The position numbers were made by a program, and so were the translations under genes. Source: Drosophila persimilis (Eukaryota; Arthropoda; Insecta; Diptera; Drosophilidae). Taken from it: a DNA stretch of 64,000 bases. The notes under the pieces are model-generated. The model made no database searches. It was not told the origin of the DNA and was given only the letters and a program-made list of their open reading frames with translations. The stretch lies in contig NW_020825298.1 of the NCBI RefSeq assembly GCF_003286085.1, positions 6,572,001 to 6,636,000 of the forward strand, given 5' to 3'. Shown in pieces: positions 34,990 through 43,846 of this stretch (position 1 is the stretch's first letter; each line of letters starts with the position of its first letter).

Positions 34990-37910
34990 CCATTTACCCG
35001 ACCCCATGGAACGGATTTTGATGCAGTTCGATTCAGTCTGGATTCTCACGATCCTGGGAGACTTGGTCCTGCACCGATCTGGCCCTATTTGTCTGAAATA
35101 TAGCCTTCCGAAGTATTTTATTGGTTAGAATACTGGGTTTTCTGCACGCTATATCTCTGCTATCCGGCAGCCGATCGGAGCGCGGCATGTCTTTTCGTGA
35201 TGGGGAGAGTCCTGCCAATCGACTGCCATCGGAAAAAGGGACTTCCATTTCCTCACGATTTTCGCAAAAAATCATGATGGTTACATCATTAAAATTGCCA
35301 AAAATCGGCCTCATTTTCGACGTCGAGATTCTGATGCAGTTCGACAGTCTGGATTCTCACGATCCTGGGAGACTTGGTCCTGCAGCGATGTGGCCCTATT
35401 TGTCTGAAATATAGCCTTCCGAAGTATTGTATTCGTGAGAATACTGGGTTTTCTGCACGCTATATCTCTGCTATCCGGCAGCCGATCGGAGCGCGGCATG
35501 TCTTTTCGTGATCGGGAGAGTCCTGCCAATCGACTGCCATCGGAAAAAGGGATTTCCATTTCCTCACGATTTTCGCAAAAAATCATGATGGTTACATCAT
35601 TAAAATTGCCAAAAATCGGCCTCATTTTCACAGTCGAGATTTTAATGCAGTTCGACAGTCTGGATTCTCACGATCCTGGGAGACTTGGTCCTGCAGCGAT
35701 GTGGCCCTATTTGTCTGAAATATAGCCTTCCGAAGTATTTTATTGGTTAGAATACTGGGTTTTCTGCACGCTATATCTCTGCTATCCGGCAGCCGATCGG
35801 AGCGCGGCATGTCTTTTCGTGATGGGGAGAGTCCTGCCAATCGACTGCCATCGGAAAAAGGGACTTCCATTTCCTCACGATTTTCGCAAAAAATCATGAT
35901 GGTTACATCATTAAAATTGCCAAAAATCGGCCTCATTTTCGACGTCGAGATTCTGATGCAGTTCGACAGTCTGGATTCTCACGATCCTGGGAGACTTGGT
36001 CCTGCAGCGATGTGGCCCTATTTGTCTGAAATATAGCCTTCCGAAGTATTGTATTCGTGAGAATACTGGGTTTTCTGCACGCTATATCTCTGCTATCCGG
36101 CAGCCGATCGGAGCGCGGCATGTCTTTTCGTGATCGGGAGAGTCCTGCCAATCGACTGCCATCGGAAAAAGGGATTTCCATTTCCTCACGATTTTCGCAA
36201 AAAATCATGATGGTTACATCATTAAAATTGCCAAAAATCGGCCTCATTTTCACAGTCGAGATTTTAATGCAGTTCGACAGTCTGGATTCTCACGATCCTG
36301 GGAGACTTGGTCCTGCAGCGATGTGGCCCTATTTGTCTGAAATATAGCCATCCGAAGTATTGTATTCGTGAGAATACTGGGTTTTCTGCACGCTATATCT
36401 CTGCTATCCGGCAGCCGATCGGAGCGCGGCATGTCTTTTCGTGATGGGGAGAGTCCTGCCAATCGACTGCCATCGGAAAAAGGGACTTCCATTTCCTCAC
36501 GATTTTCGCAAAAAATCATGATGGTTACATCATTAAAATTGCCAAAAATCGGCCTCATTTTCGACGTCGAGATTCTGATGCAGTTCGACAGTCTGGATTC
36601 TCACGATCCTGGGAGACTTGGTCCTGCAGCGATGTGGCCCTATTTGTCTGAAATATAGCCTTCCGAAGTATTGTATTCGTGAGAATACTGGGTTTTCTGC
36701 ACGCTATATCTCTGCTATCCGGCAGCCGATCGGAGCGCGGCATGTCTTTTCGTGATCGGGAGAGTCCTGCCAATCGACTGCCATCGGAAAAAGGGACTTC
36801 CATTTCCTCACGATTTTCGCAAAAAATCATGATGGTTACATCATTAAAATTGCCAAAAATCGGCCTCATTTTCACAGTCGAGATTTTAATGCAGTTCGAC
36901 AGTCTGGATTCTCACGATCCTGGGAGACTTGGTCCTGCAGCGATGTGGCCCTATTTGTCTGAAATATAGCCTTCCGAAGTATTGTATTCGTGAGAATACT
37001 GGGTTTTCTGCACGCTATATCTCTGCTATCCGGCAGCCGATCGGAGCGCGGCATGTCTTTTCGTGATCGGGAGAGTCCTGCCAATCGACTGCCATCGGAA
37101 AAAGGGATTTCCATTTCCTCACGATTTTCGCAAAAAATCATGATGGTTACATCATTAAAATTTCCAAAAATCGGCCTCATTTTCGACGTCGAGATTCTGA
37201 TGCAGTTTGATTCTCTGGATCCCCACGATCCTGGGAGAGTTGGTCCTGCAGCGATGTGGCCCTATTTGTCTGAAATATAGCCATCCGAAGTATTGTATTC
37301 GTGAGAATACTGGGTTTTCTGCACGCTATATCTCTGCTATCCGGCAGCCGATCGGAGCGCGGCATGTCTTTTTGTGATCGGGAGAGTCCTGCCAATCGAC
37401 TGCCATCGGAAAAAGAGACTTCCATTTCCTCACGATTTTCGCAAAAAATCATGATGGTTACATCATTAAAATTGCCAAAAATCGGCCTCATTTTCGACGT
37501 CGAGATTCTGATGCAGTTTGATTCTCTGGATCCCCACGATCCTGGGAGACTTGGTCCTGCAGCGATGTGGCCCTATTTGTCTGAAATATAGCCTTCTGAA
37601 GATTTGGATTCGTAAGAATACTGGGTTTTCTGCACGCTATATCTCTGCTATCCGGCAGCCGATCGGAGCGCGGCATGTCTTTTCGTGATCGGGAGAGTCC
37701 TGCCAATCGACTGCCATCGGAAAAAGGGACTTCCATTTCCTCACGATTTTCGCAAAAAATCATGATGGTTACATCATTAAAATTGCCAAAAATCGGCCTC
37801 ATTTTCGACGTCGAGATTCTGATGCAGTCTCCTGGGAGAGTCTCCTGGGAGACTTGGTCCTGCATCGATCTGCCCTTATTTGTCTGAAATATAGCCTTCC
37901 GAAGATTTGC
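34990..37910 (+). repeat. Tandem array of ~311-bp units (left arm, about nine units)
   Basis: Roughly nine head-to-tail units with 308-314 bp spacing are recognisable by GAATACTGGGTTTTCTGCAC, ATCATGATGGTTACATCATT and CATCGGAAAAAG. The first four units alternate between two subtypes: one with TTTTATTGG, GATGGGG and GACGTCGAG; one with TTGTATTCG, GATCGGG and CACAGTCGAG. This gives a dimeric higher-order repeat of about 622 bp. Later units are recombinants of the two types. Each unit is open for about 100 codons on both strands, but the period is not a multiple of three, so frames do not run through. The array is inverted at 39951-40888. This is satellite-like DNA; I do not recognise the family. 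Confidence 0.85.
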
Positions 37911-37959
37911 ATATCATTAAAATACTGTTACTTTATTTAACTCTTCCTTTCATTTTAGC

Positions 37960-38395
37960 AGATCGCGCCCTCCGGTGGATAGGAATACCTTTCGCGTTCC
38001 CGTGGTCACCGATTTGCCCACCATTGTTTACCAGGGGCATACGGGCTCATAAGAGGGAGTGTGCGCTCGATGACGGATATGCCCTCCAGGCGCTTCACCG
38101 GCTGACATCGTGAACATCCGCTGGCTCCTGCGTACGGGGACAAGATTGCTGTCCCCCATTCCCGAGGCGTACTCGAGTCAGACAGAATCGTTTTCCAGCA
38201 GGACAGAAACGCTCCCCTGCAAGATCCGAACCCAACAAGCCATCGTCATCCTTCAACCTGGCCATCGACAACAAGGACTTTGACTATGGCAATCAAGGGA
38301 AGGCTACGCGGGCTACTAGACTCTAGATAAATATCGTTGTTGTTATGTTTAAGGATATATACGTCCATTCATTTAGATAGTAGATACAAATTTGT
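37960..38395 (+). pseudogene. Copy 2 of a coding-gene fragment, inside the left arm of the palindrome
   Basis: A splice-acceptor-like tract (CTTCCTTTCATTTTAGCAG) precedes sequence that reads SRPPVDRNTFRVPVV and TDLPTIVYQGH in one frame, which looks like genuine protein code. The frame is then lost at TAA near 38052. Later sequence resembles, in another frame, the SFNLAIDNKD / YGNQGKATRATRL end that is intact in the right copy. This left copy has an extra 22-base stretch (CCCCATTCCC...GAGTCA) and other small changes compared with the right copy. The parent gene is not recognised. The pattern fits a captured and duplicated piece of a host gene, including part of an intron. Confidence 0.6.
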
Positions 38396-39479
38396 TGCAC
38401 TTGTATATTTATTTATACTAAGCTAAGTTATGATGAATAAAACTATTGAAAAATCATCCTTGCTGTATCCTGATTTGGGGCAAATAAAGCGGGGAATTTA
38501 GGGAAAAAATAGCAGAGAAAATTTAATATTGTTGATTCTCTAAAATGTCCTTGATCCTGGATAAGGACTCTATCAAATCAGGGACATTTTTTTGATCATA
38601 GGAAGCTTTCGCACGCCCAGATCGGCCCACAAATTATCGCGAAAACTAAATATGTATGGTGGGGTTGTTGGATTCCTTACCGAAGGATCAAGGACATTTT
38701 TCCGATCACGTGGGGCCATGGCTCGCCTCGATAGCGCCACACATAAGGCATAAAAGAAGATATATGTATCTGGAGAAAATATCCTTGATCCTTGGTCCAT
38801 GATAAGTTTTCCTACAGATCAAGGATGTAATTCCGAACCCAGGAAGCTGTCGCACGTCCCAATCTGGCCTCAAATAACGGAGAAAAAACAAAACTTGTTG
38901 TTGTCAACAAAAGTTTGTTTTACAACAACAACTCTCAAGTTGCGACCGCTCAAATTCCCAAAAACGAGAATTTCAGATCTGGGATACCAGGCGAACAGAA
39001 ATCAGCAGAAGGTCGCTGGTTTTTTCTTTACAAAAATGTGTTGCATACTTTTGGGGAGTTTGAAAACGGAAGAACAAAAAATTTGTAAAAAATTTAAAAA
39101 ACCAGCGACCTTCTGCTGATTTCTGTTCGCCTGGTATCCCAGATCTGAAATTCTCGTTTTCGGCCATTTGAGCGGTCGCAAGTTGAGGGTTGTTGTTGTA
39201 CAACAATCGTCAGCACCAACTTTTATTGTTTTCTCCGTTATTTGTGGCCCGATCGGAACGTGCGACAGCTTCTTATGATCTAAAAAATGTCCCTGATATG
39301 ATAGAGTCCTTATCAAGGATCAAGGACATTTTAGAGAATCAAAAATATTACATTTTCTCTGCTATTTTTTCCCAATATTCCCCGCTATATTTTTCCCAAA
39401 ACAAAATACAACAAGGATGATTTTTCAATAGTTTTATTCATCATAACTTAGCTTAGTATAAATAAATATACAAGTGGAA
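38396..39479. repeat. Core of a large inverted repeat (axis near 39.06 kb)
   Basis: Sequence left of the axis recurs as its reverse complement on the right. The block around ATCAGCAGAAGGTCGCTGG (38999-39017) pairs with 39098-39116. The block with CGAGAATTTCAGATCTGGGA (38965-38984) pairs with about 39132-39157. TCTAAAATGTCCTTGATCC (38540-38558) pairs with about 39315-39335. The tail with TAAGCTAAGTTATGATGAAT pairs with about 39430-39460. The unpaired centre is only about 80 bases. The left arm carries an extra, partly repeated block (about 38645-38830) that is absent on the right. The arms extend outwards through the gene fragment and the tandem array. Confidence 0.85.
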
Positions 39480-39905
39480 CAAATTTGTATCTACTATCTC
39501 AATATTTGGACGCGTATATCCTTAAACCTAACAACAACGAGATCTATCTAGAGTCTAGTAGCCCGCGTAGCCTTCCCTTGATTGCCATAGTCAAGGTCCT
39601 TGTTGTCGATGGCCAGGTTGAAGGATGACGGTGGCTTGTTGGGTTCGGATCTTGCAGGGGAGCGTTTCTGTCCTGCTGGAAAACGATTCTGTCTGGACAG
39701 CAATCTTGTCCCCGTACGCAGGAGCCAGCGGATGTTCACGATGTCAGCCGGTGAGGCGCCTGGAGTGGATAGCCGTCATCGAGCGCACACTCGCTCTTAA
39801 GACCGGAAGACTAAAAGGGTGATGCCCCTGGTAAACAATGGTGGGCAAATCGGTGACCACGGGAATGCGAAAGGTATTCCTATCCACCGGAGGGCGCGAT
39901 CTGCT
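39480..39905 (-). pseudogene. Copy 3 (inverted) of the coding-gene fragment, right arm of the palindrome
   Basis: This is the reverse-complement counterpart of 37960-38395. On the minus strand it again has the acceptor-like TTCATTTTAGCAG, then the VDRNTFR... frame. From about 39739 to 39548 an uninterrupted frame ends RATRL and stop, containing SRQNRFPAGQKRSPARSEP, KPPSSFNLAIDNKD and YGNQGKA. The two open segments are in different frames separated by a stop, so the copy is still decayed unless an unseen splice joins them. It pairs with copy 2 over most of its length. Confidence 0.6.
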
Positions 39906-39950
39906 AAAATGAAAGGAAGGGTTAAATAAAGTAACAGTATTTTAATAATA

Positions 39951-40888
39951 TGCAAATCTTCGGAAGGCTATTTTTCAGACAAATAGGGTCACATCGCTGC
40001 AGGACCAACTCTCCCAGGATCGTGAGAATCCAGACTGTCGAACTGCATTAAAATCTCGACGTCGAAAATGAGGCCGATTTTTGGCAATTTTAATGATGTA
40101 ACCATCATGATTTTTTGCGAAAATCGTGAGGAAATGGAAGTCCCTTTTTCCGATGGCAGTCGATTGGCAGGACTCTCCCGATCACGAAAAGACATGCCGC
40201 ATTCCGATCGGATGCCGGATAGCAGAGATATAGCGTGCAGAAAACCCAGTATTCTCACGAATACAATACTTCGGAAGGCTATATTTCAGACAAATAGGGC
40301 CACATCGCTGCAGGACCAAGTCTCCCAGGATCGTGGGGATCCAGAGAATCAAAGTGCATAAGAATCTCGACGTCGAAAATGAGGCCGATTTTTGGCAATT
40401 TTAATGATGTAACCATCATGATTTTTTGCGAAAATCGTGAGGAAATGGAAGTCCCTTTTTCCGATGGCAGTCGATTGGCAGGACTCTCCCCATCACGAAA
40501 AGACATGCCGCGCTCCGATCGGCTGCCGGATATCAGAGATATAGCGTGCAGAAAACCCAGTATTCTAACGAATACAATACTTCGGAAGGCTATATTTCAG
40601 ACAGATAGGGCCAGATCGGTGCAGGACCAAGTCTCCCAGGATCGTGAGAATCCAGACTGTCGAACTGCATTAAAATCTCGACGTCGAAAATGAGGCCGAT
40701 TTTTGGCAATTTTAATGATGTAACCATCATGATTTTTTGCGAAAATCGTGAGGAAATGGAAGTCCCTTTTTCCGATGGCAGTCGATTGGCAGGACTCTCC
40801 CGATCACGAAAAGACATGCCGAGCTCCGATCGGCTGCCGGATAGCAGAGATATAGCGTGCAGAAAAACCAGTATTCTAAGGAAATGCT
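39951..40888 (-). repeat. Inverted ~311-bp tandem array (right arm, about three units)
   Basis: Three units of the same satellite-like repeat as at 34990-37910 lie here in the opposite orientation. They are recognisable by ATGAGGCCGATTTTTGGCAA and AATGATGTAACCATCATGAT. The arm is shorter than the left one, so the palindrome is asymmetric. Variation is mainly of the GACGTCGAG subtype. Confidence 0.85.
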
Positions 40889-41088
40889 AAATCCAAATCT
40901 TCTCAGACAAATAAATGAGGCCCTAAACTAAGGAAAAATCTATGATAGAAAATTCAAATCTCTGCACTGGGATATTTTATGGATATTCTACGTTGCCGAC
41001 AGCTCAAATTCTACTCAATAGCGGAACTTCTTTGCATAGTTTTATTTTATTACTCAGGGTTTCATCTTATCATTTCACTGGTTTATTT

Positions 41089-41640
41089 TTAAGGCTTCTT
41101 TAAAGGCGACAGCCCGATAGAATTTATGTTAACCATAGGCCTGTTCTTGATCTGCAGGCTGTAGCTTGGATCCCTTATGACCAGTGTCTTGTAGCAGTGT
41201 TCAGATTCGGACATATGAAACTTTTAGGTGGTCACCGGCTTCCTGAGGATCAGATTGGATGAATGGGAAAATGGAATTCCAGATAATTCTGTGTTTCTGT
41301 GGACACTTACCTGCCGGTTAGGTTGCAGGAGACCACGGTGAGAGTGAGAATGGCATGAGAACGGGACAAGGTCTCGCTCATTGCAGTGGCAGGCACTGGT
41401 CGACCGGCAGAGCCACACGTTGGATGATCGGCAACCTCACGAGCTGAATTGACCTCTAATTCGATGAGGCCGAGCATCACAATGGGCTTCAGTGTCTCGC
41501 GTATATCCTCTGGGGCCTTGTCGCGCTTGTTCGGCGGGAAAAGATCAGAAAACTGTTCCTGGGGCAGCTCCACAATGGAGCAGGTCCCAATGAACTTGCA
41601 CTCCTCCTCCAGTTCGGCAGAACATCATTGACGGTCGTCC
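41089..41640 (-). pseudogene. Decayed two-exon gene fragment of unknown family
   Basis: The minus strand from about 41625 reads ELEEECKFIGTCSIVELP, FPPNKRDKAPEDIRETLKP, IVMLGLIELEVNSAREVA and VVSCNLTGR, typical protein code, to a good donor (GTAAGT, 41310-41305). A 68-nt intron ends at CCTCAG (41243). The join continues in frame as RKPVTT and meets TAA. Past that stop the same frame is still coding-like (KFHMSESEHCYKTLVIRD, PSYSLQIKNRP, INSIGLSPLKKP) up to TAA at 41091-41089, with AATAAA just beyond. At the 5' end a stop and an apparent one-base frame change occur near 41622-41630. One internal stop plus the 5' break make it a likely pseudogene. I do not recognise the family. It lies beside the palindrome and may have arrived with it. 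Confidence 0.5.
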
Positions 41641-41646
41641 GAACCC

Positions 41647-41865
41647 TTGGTGTGTTTTTCCGAGCACAGTCTGGTCATTCGCCAGGAGGGTCATCTAATA
41701 GCCATCGAAGAGCACCTTGTGTTTTCCCAGGACACAGATTTGCTTCAAAGAGATTTTGTTGGGTGGCGTTATACCTACGATACCAATACCCCAACAAAAG
41801 TGCAACTAGAAAATGCCTCTTTCCGGCGAAGAGCTGACAAACTTTCACAATTAAATTTGGTTTGA
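41647..41865 (+). other. Open reading frame of uncertain status beside the decayed fragments
   Basis: The plus strand reads SEHSLVIRQEGHLIAIEEH, LVFSQDTDLLQRDFVGW and RYTYDTNTPTKVQLENAS without a stop and with coding-like composition. The ATG-proximal part is weak and no splice sites are obvious. It is adjacent to, and on the other strand from, the pseudogene at 41089-41640. It may be another captured coding fragment. No family is recognised. Confidence 0.25.
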
Positions 41866-42117
41866 TAATTTTGTTGGAAAATTTTAAAATAAAACAAACG
41901 ATGTTATCCGGATGAAGTGCCAAAAAGTTATGAGACCTGACTGCCCAAATCATGCATATAACTAAGCTAAAATAAAACTGAAAGCAAGCCTACTAAGATT
42001 CTAAAGTTTCCGTTTTTCTGTTGCATGAAATTGCGTCACAATTTCTAGAGCCACTGCCTATGTCTTTAGCCTTTTTAAGCTGTGGCACCTTTGATGATTT
42101 GATGATAAGGAAAGTCC

Positions 42118-42200
42118 CAGATAGCCGATAGCAGAGATATAGCGTGCAGAAAAACCAGTATTCTACCGAAATGCTAAATCCAAATTTTCGGAAGGCTACA
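42118..42200 (-). repeat. Isolated fragment of the 311-bp repeat
   Basis: AGCAGAGATATAGCGTGCAG, AAACCAGTATTCTA and TTTTCGGAAGGCTA match the distal part of the right-arm repeat units (compare 40840-40910). The fragment lies about 1.2 kb outside the main block and shows that repeat material once extended, or was scattered, further right. Confidence 0.7.
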
Positions 42201-42204
42201 AATA

Positions 42205-42440
42205 GCAATCCCGAGCAATCAGCCAAGAGAACAGTACGAAAACCGGGTTAAACATTTGAAGACAGACGGTAGAATCATCCAAGGTCGGTGAGCTGAACAT
42301 CAAGTAGGATGAGATTAGGGAATTCAATCTGATTTCGGCCATGGAGAAAATCAGCTTCCTGCCAGTCGAGAACTTCACTGATATCAACAGTAAAATCTTC
42401 CAAGTGCCCGCCGATTCAACTTTTCGCAGATCTGGTTGAG
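42205..42440 (+). pseudogene. Second decayed coding fragment, plus strand
   Basis: In one frame the plus strand reads EQYENRVKHLKTDGRIIQ. After a one-base shift it reads VGELNIK, an in-frame TAG, then DEIREFNLISAMEKISFL, PVENFTDINSKIFQVPADS and TFRRSG and stop. The composition looks like genuine protein, broken by a frameshift and a stop. It lies directly after the isolated repeat fragment. The parent gene is not recognised. It could be a further part of the same gene as one of the neighbouring fragments. Confidence 0.4.
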
Positions 42441-42757
42441 CAGGACTACCCTCACATATAATGATAAGCTGCCGTTTATGCTTGCTTAACTAACTTCGTG
42501 ACTTGTCACCGCTTAAGAACGTCTAATTATTAAAAAAAAACAAAACAATTTCTGAACAACTGTTTTAAAATTTGCTTAAAAAGCTAGTTACTGTTGGGAA
42601 TTAACTTATTTCAACATATTTTCATAATATTTAATGACACTTTTAGTGGAACTTATGGAAATCGAATGAATGGACCGGTAAGATAATGAAAAATGTTTTT
42701 TCGCTTAAGATAACAAATGTATGCCGCACTTGGAGCGCACGATGCAATGGGGCACAT

Positions 42758-43321
42758 TTATGTGGCAATGGGGGTGGGAGTGGCCTCTGGCTCGGCTGGC
42801 GGTGCCTTCTCTCCGTTGCCGTTCTTGGCAGCTGGCAGATCTTTGACTCCTGTTGAGCCGAAACCGGCCTCCCCACGTTCGGTGTCTTCCAGCTTGTCGA
42901 CCATTACCAGTTCTGGGTAGAAGATGCGCTCGCAAATGAACTGAGCAATGCGATCTCCAACCTTCACCTCGAAGTCCGTATCAGAGTGGTTGAAGAGAAC
43001 GACACCCAGGTTGCCGCGGTAGTCTTCGTCCACCACGCCGGCGCCCACATCAATGAAGTTCTTCACGGCCAGGCCAGAGCGAGGAGCGACGCGACCATAG
43101 GAGCCCTCCGGAACTTGAACCTGCAGGTCGGTCTTAACAATGGCCTTACCACGGGCCGGAACTACCACATCGTAAGCACTGCAAAGATCAACGCCGGCTG
43201 CCTTTGCAGAGCCGCGGACCGGCTCCAAGGCGTGCTCCGTCAGTTTGGCGAATCGCAGGACACACTTGTCGATCTTCATCTTCTTGGCAGCTGGAGTGTC
43301 GTCGGTTATGGGTGAAGACAT
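42758..43321 (-). CDS. dUTPase: dUTP diphosphatase (dUTPase)
   Basis: This intronless 187-aa protein starts at the ATG at 43321. It hydrolyses dUTP to dUMP and pyrophosphate, which keeps uracil out of DNA and supplies dUMP for thymidylate synthesis; the active enzyme is a homotrimer. All five family motifs are present in order: [10 protein letters not shown] (I), [13 protein letters not shown] (II), [20 protein letters not shown] (III), [11 protein letters not shown] (IV) and the C-terminal arm [11 protein letters not shown] (V). PAAKKMKID at residues 10-18 matches the nuclear localisation signal described for the fly nuclear isoform. Translation from the internal Met at residue 15 would remove most of it, as in the cytosolic isoform. 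After motif V there is a fly-specific Ala/Pro/Glu tail of about 28 residues. The gene is divergent from ALKBH6 across a shared promoter region. Confidence 0.97.
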   Translation of the reverse strand: MSSPITDDTPAAKKMKIDKCVLRFAKLTEHALEPVRGSAKAAGVDLCSAYDVVVPARGKAIVKTDLQVQVPEGSYGRVAPRSGLAVKNFIDVGAGVVDEDYRGNLGVVLFNHSDTDFEVKVGDRIAQFICERIFYPELVMVDKLEDTERGEAGFGSTGVKDLPAAKNGNGEKAPPAEPEATPTPIAT

Positions 43322-43846
43322 CTACAGTGGTTACAGTTTAATTAGAAATACACAGTTTTCTGCACAAAATGAGGTTGCAAATTTTTGGCGGCGAATAAGC
43401 GTCTACTGTGTGACCGCGCAGCCATTGATAAAATATACCGTCTGACAATTAGAAATGTACCAAAATATACCGTAAATATACTGACGAATTTTCGGTATTT
43501 TTGGTATTTAAAAAAATCAAGGATATAAAACCATCGATATGAAACCATCGGTATTAAGCGAGCAGCTGTCGCGACTTATCGAAGCACTGCCATCTCAATT
43601 GGATTTGTGGGAAATTTTCCCGTGGACGTTTCCAGTTGTGGCCCACTATTCCGCGCTGCTTCAGCCCCCAGACCACCCCGGAGCAACAATCCGACCACAG
43701 AGAAGACCCACACTGGCTACCGGAAACACCATCTTTCTAAAGCCAGCTGAGCAGTCAATGTGGCCGGCGCTTCCCTGGCCAAATTTAAAGTTAAAATATT
43801 GATTAATAACAATAAATACATTTGATAGATAAACGTAGGCATAGCT
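43322..43846. promoter_or_regulatory. Shared divergent promoter region of dUTPase and ALKBH6
   Basis: The 525 bases between the two start codons carry Drosophila housekeeping core-promoter motifs. A perfect match to Ohler motif 6 (KTYRGTATWTTT) lies at 43491-43502. Two 11-of-12 reverse matches overlap the TATACCG blocks near 43430-43440 and 43460-43474. A one-mismatch motif 1/M1BP site lies at 43406-43416. A partial DRE (ATCGATA) sits near 43533-43539. There is no TATA box at a useful distance. This fits constitutive dispersed initiation. A partial open frame from 43539 runs towards ALKBH6 and could be a leader ORF. Confidence 0.6.

Noticed and set aside
34990-37910. CRISPR-like or phage-like repeat array
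   Set aside because: Units are about 311 bp, adjacent without unique spacers, in an insect genome; this is a tandem satellite, not CRISPR.
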